A DNA stretch of 64,000 nt. Origin: Dokdonia sp. 4H-3-7-5 (lineage in GTDB: Bacteria > Bacteroidota > Bacteroidia > Flavobacteriales > Flavobacteriaceae). Below the pieces are notes generated by a model. That model did no database searches and was not told the origin of the DNA. It saw only the letters and a program-made list of their open reading frames with translations. This document shows, in pieces, positions 35,917-45,499 of the stretch. The DNA is taken from NCBI RefSeq assembly GCF_000212355.1, contig NC_015496.1:1798001-1862000 (forward strand), written 5' to 3'. Every line of letters begins with the position of its first letter. Positions within the stretch are counted from its first letter, which is position 1. The position numbers and the translations under genes were made by a program.

Positions 35917-36271
35917 AGTAGTTTGTTTTTAAAGATTATTTATAAGCGGTTCTGCACAAAAATTGATAATACTGCTGCAAGATTAGGGTCGTAATCATAA
36001 GGTGATTGTTCTATAAGGTAACAATCCTTTAGTCACTTATCCTGCTTTACCAAACACTTCTTTTATTTGTCTAGTATAAAATGATTGATTTTAAGCATCT
36101 TTCAGATTATTAAAATTATCAATTATCGTACCAAAATGGCTGTTTAAGATAAGCACATTGGTCTCATCAACAAGGTGATGGAATATATGTAACTAAAATG
36201 TAGTAATTGGTGTGTAGAATTTTTCGCGAAAGCGTACTGTATATAATACCTTTATTTACTTTTAAAAGAAC
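35917..36271. other. Intergenic region
   Basis: 355 bp. Apart from a palindrome variant at 36220 and a weak hairpin (GATTGTT/AACAATC, 36004-36026), I see nothing in it. No gene-like frame on either strand. Confidence 0.5.
36220..36235. repeat. Palindrome variant, left arm lost
   Basis: AATTTTTCGCGAAAGCGT: the left GC is replaced by AT/TT, with TTTCGCGAAA (36222-36231) intact. Intergenic. Confidence 0.9.
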
Positions 36272-36442
36272 TTAGTTCTGGCTGTTGGTTTTCTTGCTAT
36301 ACCCATACGGACAATGACGGCAACCGCTCTCACAGCAATAACCACGTTTAAGGTGATATTGTTCTGTAAAACATTTGTAGCCCTCTGGCGTTAGGTAGTA
36401 ATCGCCATCTTCTATAGGGATATGTTTTTTTAAGTAGGACAT
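36272..36442 (-). CDS. Small cysteine-rich protein (DUF5522-like)
   Basis: 56 residues from ATG 36442 (MSYLKKHIPIEDGDYY). An in-frame ATG at 36466 would place the -7 box inside the gene, so I chose the later start. Four cysteines in GYCCESGCRHCPYGY make a probable zinc or iron-sulfur site. The preceding 'YLTPEGYKCFTEQYHLKRG' is characteristic of this small family. Function unknown. The gene has a leaderless-type promoter. Confidence 0.82.
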   Translation of the reverse strand: MSYLKKHIPIEDGDYYLTPEGYKCFTEQYHLKRGYCCESGCRHCPYGYSKKTNSQN

Positions 36443-36446
36443 ATTA

Positions 36447-36454
36447 CAAAGATA
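36447..36454 (-). promoter_or_regulatory. -7 box giving a leaderless or near-leaderless start
   Basis: TATCTTTG on the minus strand, ending 4 nt before ATG 36442. Confidence 0.55.
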
Positions 36455-36548
36455 AGGATACGGCATAGACTTTGAATAACGTCTATAGTATTAGTAATAA
36501 CGTACAAGTATTAAGTAGATCTTAAGATATTGTATGTTACAATTAATT

Positions 36549-36556
36549 TATTTTTG
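36549..36556 (+). promoter_or_regulatory. -7 box giving a leaderless or near-leaderless start
   Basis: TATTTTTG ends 4 nt before ATG 36561. A TTG at 36530-36532 is 16 bp upstream, slightly closer than the usual spacing. Confidence 0.55.
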
Positions 36557-36560
36557 ACCT

Positions 36561-36887
36561 ATGTTTTTAATTGTAAATAAGTATTTATTGCGCAAACGCT
36601 TTGTGGGAGTAACCCTCTGGCCATTTATTGTGATGCGCACTCCAGAACTTAAGGAGGATATTGTATTTATTAATCACGAGAAAATCCACATTAGACAGCA
36701 AGCAGAAATGCTTGTGCTGCCATTTTTTATATGGTATGTAATAGAGTATTTTATAAGACTTATACAATATAGGGATAACTATGTGGCTTACCTTAATATA
36801 AGTTTTGAAAGAGAGGCTTATGCTCGTGAGTGCGAGCTTAGCTATCTAGAAAATCGTCCTTTTTGGAGTTTTCTAGCGTATCTTTAA
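36561..36887 (+). CDS. Small putative metalloprotease-like protein (HExxH)
   Basis: 108 residues. The motif INHEKIHIRQQAEML gives HEKIH near residue 39, the HExxH of zinc metallopeptidases, followed by hydrophobic segments (VLPFFIWYVIEYFI) and 'SFEREAYARECE', where Glu and Ala could supply a third ligand. This fits a compact membrane-associated zincin. A leaderless-type promoter sits directly upstream, and the PLP enzyme gene starts 3 bp after the stop. Activity is not established. Confidence 0.7.
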   Translation: MFLIVNKYLLRKRFVGVTLWPFIVMRTPELKEDIVFINHEKIHIRQQAEMLVLPFFIWYVIEYFIRLIQYRDNYVAYLNISFEREAYARECELSYLENRPFWSFLAYL

Positions 36888-36890
36888 CCC

Positions 36891-37799
36891 GTGAATCTTA
36901 CTTCAGAAAATCAATTTATTTCAGAAACAAATGGACGCTCCCTTTCTATTAAAAGGGAAGACTTACTGCATCCTACAGTTTCTGGAAACAAGTTTAGAAA
37001 ACTTAAATATAACCTTATACAAGCCCGAGAAGATGGTTTTGAAACCTTACTCACTTTTGGAGGCGCTTACTCAAACCATATTGCTGCTACAGCTGCGGCT
37101 GGGCAATTAGAAGGTTTTAAAACTATAGGTGTTATACGCGGAGAAGAGCTAGGTGTTAATCTTGCTAAGACGCTTGAAAGCAATCCTACGCTGGCATTTG
37201 CATATGAGTGTGGGATGAAATTTCACTTTATATCAAGAGAAGAATACCGAGAAAAAGATGAGGTACACTTTCGCGGAAGCATAACAAAAACCTTTAATAA
37301 TCCGTTTATAATTCCCGAAGGCGGAACCAATGATCTCGCTATTAAAGGTTGTGAAGAAATCTTAACTGAAGATGATACATGCTTTGACTATATATGCTGC
37401 CCCATAGGAACAACAGGAACTATTTCTGGCATTATAAATAGCCTGAAGCCGCACCAGAAGGCATTGGGGTTTCCAGCTCTCAAAGGAGATTGGGTAGCAG
37501 ATGAGGTGAGAAAATATGCAAAAAATGAGCAGTGGGAGATTATTGCCGACTATCATTTTGGGGGATATGCAAAGGTGAATGGTGATCTCGTGAGCTTTAT
37601 AAATGAATTTCACGCTGAGCATCAAGTTTTACTAGATCCTATTTATACGGGTAAGATGCTTTATGGCATTTCAGAGCTTATGAAAGGTGGGTATTTCCGC
37701 GAGAATTCTCGTATTTTAGCCGTTCATACGGGAGGTTTACAAGGAATTGCAGGAATGAATATCCAGCTAGCCAAAAAAGGGCTTCCACTGATACACTAA
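36891..37799 (+). CDS. PLP-dependent D-cysteine desulfhydrase/ACC deaminase family protein
   Basis: 302 residues from a GTG start 3 bp after the preceding gene. The PLP-Lys region is 'SIKREDLLHPTVSGNKFRKLKYNL', where the Lys in GNKFRKLK forms the Schiff base. Also present are 'FGGAYSNHIAATAAAG' and a phosphate-binding loop in 'CPIGTTGTISGII'. These enzymes break D-cysteine to pyruvate, ammonia and sulfide, or open the ACC ring. Sequence alone does not separate the two. A degraded palindrome copy is read as HFRGSIT. Confidence 0.88.
   Translation: MNLTSENQFISETNGRSLSIKREDLLHPTVSGNKFRKLKYNLIQAREDGFETLLTFGGAYSNHIAATAAAGQLEGFKTIGVIRGEELGVNLAKTLESNPTLAFAYECGMKFHFISREEYREKDEVHFRGSITKTFNNPFIIPEGGTNDLAIKGCEEILTEDDTCFDYICCPIGTTGTISGIINSLKPHQKALGFPALKGDWVADEVRKYAKNEQWEIIADYHFGGYAKVNGDLVSFINEFHAEHQVLLDPIYTGKMLYGISELMKGGYFRENSRILAVHTGGLQGIAGMNIQLAKKGLPLIH
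37266..37281. repeat. Degraded palindrome copy, inside the desulfhydrase gene
   Basis: CACTTTCGCGGAAGCA differs from the palindrome at three positions and has lost the core symmetry. It reads HFRGS in the RFRES frame. Possibly a relic. Confidence 0.5.
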
Positions 37800-37803
37800 T
37801 TTT

Positions 37804-38637
37804 ATGTTGAAACGTTTTACCATACTCTTGATTATAGGAATACTGTCCGTAAGCTGTGGTGGTTCTAAAAAAGCCACACGTTCAAAAAAAAGAACAAAAA
37901 CTACACGTACCATCGAGAGAAGGCAGCCATCTCCAAAAGTAGCTGAAGCTGCTACTCCAGATAACAATCTTGATAATGGTGTAAATCCAGTTCCTAAAGG
38001 TGGTGTTAATGGATATATAGATGCTTTTGCAGATATTGCTAAGGAAGAAATGGAATTGTATGGCATCCCAGCTAGTATTACACTAGCGCAAGGTATTCTT
38101 GAATCTGGAGCGGGAAAAGGAGAACTAGTTTTAAAAGCAAATAACCACTTTGGTATTAAGTGTCACGACTGGAAAGGTCAGACTGTTTATCATGATGACG
38201 ATGAAAAGGGAGAATGCTTTAGAAAGTATAGTTTACCTAAATTTTCTTACAGAGATCACTCCTTATTTTTGACAGGAAGAAAACGTTATACAGATCTTTT
38301 TAAGCTACCTAAGGATGATTATAAGGGTTGGGCAGAAGGCTTGCGCGCTGCTGGTTATGCAACAGATAAGAAATATCCTCAAAAACTAATTAGCTTAGTA
38401 GAGCGTTACGAGCTGTACCGTTATGATGGGGAAGTTTTAGGAAAAGATGTTGCAGATTATAAGAAAGTTACAGACAATAATAATCAACATACCGTACAAA
38501 AGGGTGAAACGCTTTACCGCATTTCTCGTAAATATAATATAACGGTGCCAGAACTTAAAAAATGGAATGGTATCGATAGTGATCAGATCTTTGAGGGTCA
38601 AGTTCTTTTTATCAAACCTTTTGATAGAGGGTATTAA
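37804..38637 (+). CDS. Glucosaminidase-LysM lipoprotein (peptidoglycan hydrolase)
   Basis: 277 residues. The lipobox is SVSC (Cys18), then a Lys/Arg/Thr/Pro-rich linker. A glucosaminidase domain follows (about 75-210) with the catalytic Glu in AQGILESGAGKGE and 'NNHFGIKCHDWKG', as in FlgJ-type hydrolases. A C-terminal LysM repeat lies at about 230-275 (HTVQKGETLYRISRKYNITVPELKKWNGI). It cuts glycan strands and binds peptidoglycan. It starts 4 bp after the PLP enzyme gene, and hemL follows. Confidence 0.93.
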   Translation: MLKRFTILLIIGILSVSCGGSKKATRSKKRTKTTRTIERRQPSPKVAEAATPDNNLDNGVNPVPKGGVNGYIDAFADIAKEEMELYGIPASITLAQGILESGAGKGELVLKANNHFGIKCHDWKGQTVYHDDDEKGECFRKYSLPKFSYRDHSLFLTGRKRYTDLFKLPKDDYKGWAEGLRAAGYATDKKYPQKLISLVERYELYRYDGEVLGKDVADYKKVTDNNNQHTVQKGETLYRISRKYNITVPELKKWNGIDSDQIFEGQVLFIKPFDRGY

Positions 38638-38714
38638 GGCTTCAAATTCTTTAATAACAAAAAAGTACATAACTGTGCAATGCAAAATGTACAGACAATA
38701 AACAGCATTTTTAG

Positions 38715-39998
38715 ATGATTTATAAAAGAAGTAGTGAGCTTTTTGTAGCAGCTCAAAAAGTAATACCAGGAGGAGTAAATAGTCCCGTAAGAGCTTTTAA
38801 ATCTGTAGGAGGAGATCCTGTATTTGTAAAAGAAGCAAAGGGAGCTTATTTATATGATGAAGATGGACGCAGACTTATTGATTACATCGCTTCATGGGGA
38901 CCTATGATTTTAGGTCATGCGCATAAACCTGTGGTAGATGCTGTTGTAGAAAAGGCACAAAAAGGAACTTCCTTTGGGATGCCTACAGAGATAGAAACAA
39001 AAATAGCCGAGCTTGCCATTTCTATGGTGCCAGGTATTGATAAAATACGCTTTGTAAATAGTGGTACAGAAGCTTGCATGAGTGCAGTGCGTCTTGCTCG
39101 CGGATTCTCAGGAAGAGAGAAGATTATCAAATTTGCAGGTTGTTACCACGGTCACTCAGACTCATTTCTTATACAAGCGGGAAGTGGAGCGGTAACCTTT
39201 GGTTCTCCTAATAGTCCAGGAGTAACCGCTGGTACAGCAAAAGACACCTTACTGGCAGATTATAATAACCTAGATAACGTAAAAGAACTTTTTGAAGCAA
39301 ATCCGGGTGAGATTGCTGCAATCATTATAGAACCTGTTGCAGGTAACATGGGATGTATCCTTCCAGCCGAAGGATTTTTACAAGGATTACGTGAGCTATG
39401 TGACGCACATGGTGCGCTACTCATTTTTGATGAGGTAATGACAGGATTTAGACTAGCAAAAGGAGGTGTGCAAGAGCTTATGAATGTTCGTGCAGATATT
39501 GTCACTTTCGGAAAAGTAATAGGTGGTGGACTGCCTGTAGGAGCTTTTGCAGCTCGCACAGAAATAATGAGTCACCTTGCTCCAGAAGGACCAGTATATC
39601 AAGCAGGAACCTTAAGTGGAAATCCGCTAGCGATGGCTGCCGGTCTAGCCATGCTTACAGAGTTAAATAATAGTGATGTTTTTGAAAGCTTAGCAAAGAA
39701 AACGGAGTATTTGCATAAAGGAATAGATAAAGCCTTAACTGATAGCGGAGTTACCTTTACTATAAACCGAATTGGCTCAATGATTTCTGTACACTTTGCC
39801 GAAGGTGCAGTGACAGATTTCAAATCGGCTGCGGTGGGTGATAATGATACGTTTAAGAAATTCTTCCATGGATTACTTGAAGAAGGTATTTACATTGCAC
39901 CAAGTGCCTATGAAAGCTGGTTTTTAAATGACGCTCTCTCTTACGAAGATCTTGATGAGACGATTGCTGCAGTAGCAAAGGTGGGGAAGACGTTGTAA
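38715..39998 (+). CDS. hemL: Glutamate-1-semialdehyde 2,1-aminomutase
   Basis: 427 residues, full length. The PLP lysine is Lys267 in [16 protein letters not shown], the Asp-box '[12 protein letters not shown]' precedes it, and '[15 protein letters not shown]' and '[12 protein letters not shown]' are family blocks. It makes 5-aminolevulinate from glutamate-1-semialdehyde in the C5 heme pathway. Its genomic distance from the cyoE cluster gives no operon link. Confidence 0.97.
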   Translation: MIYKRSSELFVAAQKVIPGGVNSPVRAFKSVGGDPVFVKEAKGAYLYDEDGRRLIDYIASWGPMILGHAHKPVVDAVVEKAQKGTSFGMPTEIETKIAELAISMVPGIDKIRFVNSGTEACMSAVRLARGFSGREKIIKFAGCYHGHSDSFLIQAGSGAVTFGSPNSPGVTAGTAKDTLLADYNNLDNVKELFEANPGEIAAIIIEPVAGNMGCILPAEGFLQGLRELCDAHGALLIFDEVMTGFRLAKGGVQELMNVRADIVTFGKVIGGGLPVGAFAARTEIMSHLAPEGPVYQAGTLSGNPLAMAAGLAMLTELNNSDVFESLAKKTEYLHKGIDKALTDSGVTFTINRIGSMISVHFAEGAVTDFKSAAVGDNDTFKKFFHGLLEEGIYIAPSAYESWFLNDALSYEDLDETIAAVAKVGKTL

Positions 39999-40060
39999 GA
40001 CGTAATCATTAAAAGTGTAGCTCTCAATCTCAAATAAGTTTTTTATCTCATTTTATAGAC

Positions 40061-40567
40061 ATGAAAAATATTATCGTATTAGTTCTTGTATTGTTTTCTT
40101 TCTCAATTGAAGGCCATGCACAAGTAGATAGAAGAAGTGAATTTGTTTTTGAAGGTTCCATACCTGAACATAAACTGGCATTTCTGAAGGAAAACTATAA
40201 TTGGAAAGCAGGCACCAAGCTTATTATTACTTTTAAAACATTTTTAAGCACCTGTCCGCGCAATCAATATCGAGTAATTGATAATGATTGGAATGATGAG
40301 TTTTATAGGAAATTAGCATTGAAAAATGTCACAAATATTTACATCTCGCTTGAAGATAATCTATTAAGAAAGCTTACAAAGTCTAGAAAAGACTTTTATG
40401 AGGACAAGGATGATTTTTTCACCAAAACGTTTAACTTAAAAAGTGGAAGACATTGTTATGCTCTTATGATGATTAATGAAAAGGGTTCATTTATGTTGAG
40501 AGTTGGAGAATATACAGAAGCAGATATAACTGACTTCTCAAAAATTCTAGAAGGAGAACAACCTTAA
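40061..40567 (+). CDS. Exported protein of unknown function
   Basis: 168 residues. A signal peptide ends around residue 20 (SIEGHAQ). The mature part is mixed alpha/beta with two cysteines (TCPRN near residue 65 and RHCYA near 137), perhaps a disulfide. 'LAFLKENYNWKAGTKLIITFKTF' and 'YALMMINEKGSFMLRVGEYTEADI' have strand-like patterns. I do not recognise a family. Its length and codon use are unremarkable. Likely periplasmic. Confidence 0.7.
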   Translation: MKNIIVLVLVLFSFSIEGHAQVDRRSEFVFEGSIPEHKLAFLKENYNWKAGTKLIITFKTFLSTCPRNQYRVIDNDWNDEFYRKLALKNVTNIYISLEDNLLRKLTKSRKDFYEDKDDFFTKTFNLKSGRHCYALMMINEKGSFMLRVGEYTEADITDFSKILEGEQP

Positions 40568-40593
40568 TCATTTATCAAAGTTACTATTAAATA

Positions 40594-40624
40594 AAAACGG
40601 CATCCCAATCAAGGATGCCGTTTT
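40594..40624. terminator. Bidirectional terminator
   Basis: Twelve-bp stem AAAACGGCATCC/GGATGCCGTTTT with a 7-nt loop between convergent genes. Confidence 0.92.
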
Positions 40625-40653
40625 CAATCTAAAAATAAACCAATCAATCAAAA

Positions 40654-41103
40654 TTATTTATCCCCTCTGCGTGATTCTTTGTGACCTCTTTTTCCTTTGT
40701 CACCACGCTTTCCTTTTCTCTTAGCATTCATTCTTTTAAACTGCTTGAATTGGTCTTCTGTTAAGATACTTTGCATTTTTTCTTGCATAGCAATCTGCTT
40801 ATCTAGACGCTCATTCTGCATTGCGTAGCGTTGCTCTTTTGTAAGCGCTGGCTTTTCTTTATTTGCCTTGCGCTCTGCTTGCATCGCTTTGCGATCTTTT
40901 GCTTGATCAAGAAGTACGGTATACACTTTTTTAGACTGGTTATCGTCTAGTGCAAGTGCAAGTGTCATCTTCTTTGTACTAAGTGTAGCAACTTGTTCTG
41001 CGGTCATGTCATTACCTCTTCTTTCTTCTCCAGATCTTGGGCCTCTTTGTGCAGACATTGATACGGTCGCAAGTACTAGAAACATCATCATTAACTTTTT
41101 CAT
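40654..41103 (-). CDS. Periplasmic DUF4890-like, Spy/CpxP-like protein
   Basis: 149 residues. A signal peptide ends at SMSAQ near residue 18. The mature protein is charged and mostly helical, with Met/Gln/Lys/Arg-rich helices (LTKEQRYAMQNERLDKQIAMQEKMQSILTEDQFKQFKRM), the LTxEQ pattern seen twice in Spy-like chaperones, and a Lys/Arg/Gly tail (KGKRGDKGKRG). Such proteins bind misfolded proteins or metals in the periplasm. The assignment to DUF4890 is by pattern. No neighbour clarifies the role. Confidence 0.75.
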   Translation of the reverse strand: MKKLMMMFLVLATVSMSAQRGPRSGEERRGNDMTAEQVATLSTKKMTLALALDDNQSKKVYTVLLDQAKDRKAMQAERKANKEKPALTKEQRYAMQNERLDKQIAMQEKMQSILTEDQFKQFKRMNAKRKGKRGDKGKRGHKESRRGDK

Positions 41104-41204
41104 TTTTTCTATTTTTTAATTGTTGAACACTTATATGACCCTAAAAAAAGAGGAAGGTTTAATGATTATAATTTTTTGTGACTTTGTTATGATTTTGTCA
41201 AAGC

Positions 41205-41222
41205 ACGCTTTCGCGAAAGCGT
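41205..41222. repeat. Palindrome copy 13 (18 bp)
   Basis: Exact 18-bp palindrome in the gap between the Spy-like gene and the metalloprotease terminator. The right flank is AACCCT. Confidence 0.97.
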
Positions 41223-41278
41223 AACCCTATAAATCATCTGTTTAAATAAGAAATTGACATCCTAAAAATGAACCAAAA

Positions 41279-41314
41279 AAAACAGCCAGCAATCATACGA
41301 TTGCTGGCTGTTTT
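41279..41314 (-). terminator. Terminator of the metalloprotease gene
   Basis: Sixteen-bp perfect stem AAAACAGCCAGCAATC/GATTGCTGGCTGTTTT with an ATAC loop, followed on the minus strand by a T run. Confidence 0.93.
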
Positions 41315-41336
41315 AAAAAGTAAACTATTGTAAGTA

Positions 41337-43811
41337 TTACTTAGGATCAAGTATCATGTTGATACGCTCTACAAGATCTTCTGAGTGTATGCGGCTCATA
41401 CGGTCTCTAAGTCGGTTGTTTTGTAAATCACGTTTAAGATCTTTAAGTTCTGCACGTACTACGGCACGTATATCACTCTGACCTACATTAACTCTAGTCC
41501 CGCTAAAGAAACGACCACCACTTTGATCTTCTGTCATGATAAACGCAAGACGTTCTACATATGCACGCTGTAAGTTACGACGGTAAATATCTATCGCCTG
41601 GCGGCTTCTCAACTCTGAGAATAAACCAGCTCTTAGGTCAGACATCATAGTAACTAGTGAGTATGCATCTGCATCGTTTAATGCTTCGTTTTCAAGCATA
41701 CGAGCCATACGTCCAAAGTCTAGAAGGTTGTTAAGTGTTCTAGTCTGGAAACCTCTTACTCGTTCTACACTTCCAGCATTTTCAATCTTGTCAAAAATGT
41801 TATTGTCTAGTAACCACTCTGGTGTGTCAAAGAGTTGTGTCTGTAAGAAATCTAATGCTTCTTTTTGTTTTGCTTTTGGTACATGTGTGTATACCGCTCC
41901 TTCTTGATCATACGTTTTATACATTTCATATACACCACCTACGTTACCAGCAACGTGGCCCATGTAACGGTTGTATTGTGATAGTACTTGACCATACATT
42001 TTATCTAGCTCATCGTAGTTTTGACCTTCTTCTGCTGTCCACTCGATAAGGTTAGGAACTATACGTTTGAGGTTTGCAATACCATATGTACTTGCTTTCA
42101 TAGCATCATCACCTAGGTCTTCTGTTTGTGAACTAGGATCAATCACACCTCTTTGTTGTCTTCCAAAACGGTACATAGGATCTCCCGCATGTTCAAGAAT
42201 CCAGCTGTCTAGTGTTTTCTTCTCGTCTTCTGCACTTTTTGCAGATGGGATAGGGCGGTAACCCCAATTGATAGCATATTTATCGTAAATACCTATGTTA
42301 GGCATTAAGGCTACATCACCATCTCCTGGTTGTGCTACATAATTAAAACGTGCATAATCCATGATAGATGGTGCAGTTCCATATTTTTTAGTAAACTCAG
42401 GATCACGTAAATCATCTACCGCATAAGCAACACTACTTCCCATGTTGTGTGGAAGTCCGAGTGTGTGACCTACTTCGTGCGAACTCACAAAACGAATTAA
42501 TCGTCCCATGATTTCATCTTTAAATTCGTTGCTACGAGCTTCTGGGTTGATAGCTGCTGTCTGTACAAAATACCAGTTGTGTAATAATGTCATTACATTG
42601 TGGTACCAGTTAATATCACTTTCTAAAATCTCTCCAGAACGTGGATCACTTACGTGAGGCCCATTTGCATTAGGAATAGGAGAAGCTAGGTAACGTACTA
42701 CACTATAACGGACATCTTCTGGACTCCAGTCTGGATCTTCCTCTACAGATGGAGGATCGGCAGCGATGATGGCGTTTTTAAAACCTGCAGCTTCAAAAGC
42801 TACTTGCCAGTCTTCTATACCTTGTTTGATATATGGCACCCATTTCTTTGGAGTAGCACGATCTATATAATAAACGATTTGTTTTTTAGGCTCTACAAGC
42901 TCACCGCGATTAAAGGCAGCAAGATCTTCGTCTTTTACCTCAAGTCTCCATCTGTCTAGGTAACGTATAGTTTTACTCTTTTGTAAGTCTAGACCATAAT
43001 CTGTTTGACCACGTCCAAACCACCCTACACGCTCGTCAAACATACGGCGTTGCATAGGCTCTTTTGGTAATAAGATCATAGAGTTGCTCATCATTAATGA
43101 GAGTGTTCCCGTTGCATTATTAGACGGCAAAGCGCTACCACTATATGTTTTTACACTACGCACCTCAATATTTTGCGGGTAGCTTCTTATTGTGTCTATG
43201 TAAGATCGTTTTCCGTCAAGCTTCGTCACTTTTAAGTCTTTACGGCTTCTTTGTGGTAAACCTAGAGGCTTAACATCTGTCTCAAATAACGGACTAGCAT
43301 CAATAACAATATTTTTGTTTCCAGATACAGAATCCTTCTTATAAGCCTTTACATCAAAAGCGTATAAAACAGGCTCAAAGTTACTGTTCTTTACAGCCTC
43401 AGAAATAGGAAGTGAGTCTGCAGCATATACTTGGTGTGATACCACACGTAATAATACTTTTTTATCTTTTACTTCCCAACGTAACACAGAAGTGTTTTGT
43501 TTTCCACCACCAAAGCCTAAGCCTCCTGCAGTTTTTGCAATACGAGTCACCATGAGCATCTCACGACCCATAAGTGAATCTGGGATCTCGTAAAAATATT
43601 TGTCATCTAGTTTGTGTACAGTAAAAAGACCTTCATCAGTCTTTGCATCTTTTGTGATGACTTTGCCATAAGGTTTAATGGCATTTTTACTGTCTTTTGC
43701 TTTTGATTTTGAAGCACTTGCCTTGCTGGCAACTTTAGATTGTGACGTGCTACAACTTGCGATAGTAATGGCAAATAGGGTTGCCATCACATAGGATAAT
43801 TTTCTTTTCAT
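41337..43811 (-). CDS. Zinc-dependent metalloprotease lipoprotein (DUF5117/DUF4953 type)
   Basis: 824 residues. The lipobox is IASC near residue 19. The order matches the family: an N-terminal small domain (about 55-190), DUF5117 (about 190-400), then the zincin domain with HEVGHTLGLPHN (around residue 445), the extended HExxHxxGxxH motif with a third His. 'MDYARFNYVAQPGDGD' supplies a Met-turn-like segment. It should be an exported peptidase attached to the outer membrane. Peptide substrate unknown. It stands alone with its own terminator. Confidence 0.93.
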   Translation of the reverse strand: MKRKLSYVMATLFAITIASCSTSQSKVASKASASKSKAKDSKNAIKPYGKVITKDAKTDEGLFTVHKLDDKYFYEIPDSLMGREMLMVTRIAKTAGGLGFGGGKQNTSVLRWEVKDKKVLLRVVSHQVYAADSLPISEAVKNSNFEPVLYAFDVKAYKKDSVSGNKNIVIDASPLFETDVKPLGLPQRSRKDLKVTKLDGKRSYIDTIRSYPQNIEVRSVKTYSGSALPSNNATGTLSLMMSNSMILLPKEPMQRRMFDERVGWFGRGQTDYGLDLQKSKTIRYLDRWRLEVKDEDLAAFNRGELVEPKKQIVYYIDRATPKKWVPYIKQGIEDWQVAFEAAGFKNAIIAADPPSVEEDPDWSPEDVRYSVVRYLASPIPNANGPHVSDPRSGEILESDINWYHNVMTLLHNWYFVQTAAINPEARSNEFKDEIMGRLIRFVSSHEVGHTLGLPHNMGSSVAYAVDDLRDPEFTKKYGTAPSIMDYARFNYVAQPGDGDVALMPNIGIYDKYAINWGYRPIPSAKSAEDEKKTLDSWILEHAGDPMYRFGRQQRGVIDPSSQTEDLGDDAMKASTYGIANLKRIVPNLIEWTAEEGQNYDELDKMYGQVLSQYNRYMGHVAGNVGGVYEMYKTYDQEGAVYTHVPKAKQKEALDFLQTQLFDTPEWLLDNNIFDKIENAGSVERVRGFQTRTLNNLLDFGRMARMLENEALNDADAYSLVTMMSDLRAGLFSELRSRQAIDIYRRNLQRAYVERLAFIMTEDQSGGRFFSGTRVNVGQSDIRAVVRAELKDLKRDLQNNRLRDRMSRIHSEDLVERINMILDPK

Positions 43812-43874
43812 TCGGTTGACCTTTTTTGGTGGGTAAAAGGTACAGACCAGCAGCTCCCTATATTGTTAAGGAAA

Positions 43875-45347
43875 TCATAACAAGGCAAGTGTAGTCTCAT
43901 AAAGTTTTGTATTATCTAGCGTAGCCTTTATCCACGCAAAGAAACTCACCATAAAAATATCTTCATTTTTTAAGGACGCTACGGTAAATTGATTCATTAC
44001 GCTTTCGCGAAAATTTGATTCCTTCACAATAGTCGGGTCATTAAAAATCTGACTAAACACTTTTATAAAGCGTTCCAATCTCACTTCCGAAAGGATGATC
44101 TTTTTGTATTTCCGTTTGAAACTACGTAGTTGTGAGTGCACGAGGTCAATATATTCTAGCTCATAGTAAATGATTAATGACAATAAATCTCTTTTAATCA
44201 TCCAGTCTATGCCTAGTCGTTCCTCATACCAACTATCGGTATGTTTAAATTTATTAAGCATACTTAAAGCAGCTTTGTGCTCGCCTTGCTGTGTGAGAAA
44301 GACTACTTGTGCGAGCAATACATCTGGATCAACCTTCTTTGTTGATGTTGAGATGTGGTTGTCAATGGCGGTAATAGCAAGAGAGGAAGTACCACTGTAA
44401 TTTAAAACGAAGGAGTTTATGAGAAGCAAATTTTCGCGAAAGCGGGACTCCCACTTTCCATTTTCAGCATTCATCTCGGTATTCATCAACGAGAGATAAT
44501 GCGTTGCTTGTGCAAAATCGCGCACTCTAAAGTGAGCATTTGCCATAAAGTAGAGCACCTGGATGTGATAAAAGCGTTGCTTTTCTTGAACGTTTTCCTT
44601 CTTCTTTATGAGATTATAAGTGTGTGTGATAAAAGGCAGTGCCTCGCCAAAATTGTGATCTAAGTGTGCTGCGGTGTTTATAATCTCTAGCAGCTGGTAC
44701 AGAGATTTAAATGTGAAGGTCTCGTTGATTTCAATATGAAAAGCAGCGAGTATCTCTTCTACCGTTTTCTGTATCCCTTTCTTTAATAGATGTTCATCAA
44801 ATATGAGTATGCGCTTGATGTGTGCATATGCCATGTTGAGTTGCTCTTGCTGTATAAATCGCTGTTGGTTTAGTTGTGCGGCTTGTGTGAGCTCTTGTAA
44901 ATCTACCTCTGGATGAAGGTGACTGTATTGGAACTGGGTGTGGTAACTTTCAATAAGAGCCGTGTGTAAATCAAGATCTTTTGCTTTTTGAGTCGCTTTT
45001 TTTAAGAGTTTTTGTGCAGGTTTATGGAGATCTTGCTCATAGAGAATACGTGCTGCGAGTATCCATTTAAAAACCTGCATATCATCTGAGGTTTCATTTT
45101 CAAAATTTTGAGTGGCTATAAAATCAATGAGACTGTCTTGTAGCCTTTTTGATAGCGCATGATACGCATTACGATTTGGGCTTCCATATAGTAAGATATC
45201 TATATCCTTAAGAGGCGTTCCCTTTCTTATAAGGTTGTATAATGTGAGATTCTTTGTGTCTGATCTTCTATTTTTTGAACGTAAATAGGCCTTGAATAAC
45301 TTACTGCCCTCTGTAGAGAAAGATTGTATGATAGCCGTGATGTCCAT
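43875..45347 (-). CDS. Uncharacterised alpha-helical protein, TPR-like
   Basis: 490 residues without signal peptide or membrane helix. Repeated alpha-hairpin patterns (e.g. 'LLKKATQKAKDLDLHTALIESYHTQFQYSHLHPEVD', 'VLYFMANAHFRVRDFAQATHYLSLMN') suggest a TPR-like solenoid and a scaffold role. No catalytic motif seen. Unusually, two variant palindromes lie within it, 430 bp apart, both read in the RFRES frame (RFRENLLL and FRESVMNQ). No close neighbour gives a role. Confidence 0.65.
   Translation of the reverse strand: MDITAIIQSFSTEGSKLFKAYLRSKNRRSDTKNLTLYNLIRKGTPLKDIDILLYGSPNRNAYHALSKRLQDSLIDFIATQNFENETSDDMQVFKWILAARILYEQDLHKPAQKLLKKATQKAKDLDLHTALIESYHTQFQYSHLHPEVDLQELTQAAQLNQQRFIQQEQLNMAYAHIKRILIFDEHLLKKGIQKTVEEILAAFHIEINETFTFKSLYQLLEIINTAAHLDHNFGEALPFITHTYNLIKKKENVQEKQRFYHIQVLYFMANAHFRVRDFAQATHYLSLMNTEMNAENGKWESRFRENLLLINSFVLNYSGTSSLAITAIDNHISTSTKKVDPDVLLAQVVFLTQQGEHKAALSMLNKFKHTDSWYEERLGIDWMIKRDLLSLIIYYELEYIDLVHSQLRSFKRKYKKIILSEVRLERFIKVFSQIFNDPTIVKESNFRESVMNQFTVASLKNEDIFMVSFFAWIKATLDNTKLYETTLALL
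43999..44012. repeat. Palindrome variant, inside the 490-residue gene
   Basis: ACGCTTTCGCGAAAATTT: the core at 44003-44012 is intact and the right GC arm is lost. It reads NFRES on the coding (minus) strand. Confidence 0.9.
44432..44444. repeat. Palindrome variant, inside the 490-residue gene
   Basis: AATTTTCGCGAAAGCGGG: the core at 44432-44441 is intact and the left GC arm is lost. It reads RFREN on the coding strand. Confidence 0.9.
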
Positions 45348-45499
45348 TTTAAATCGTAAGGTTTATTTGTTTTAAAGATAGGTAATATAGTAGTTAAAGA
45401 ATATTTTATTCTATTGATATCATAAGTATTGTTGAAATATTTGATTTTATTAGCTGCTACATAGCTGCATCTTTGTTCCGTAATCAAACAACAACAATC

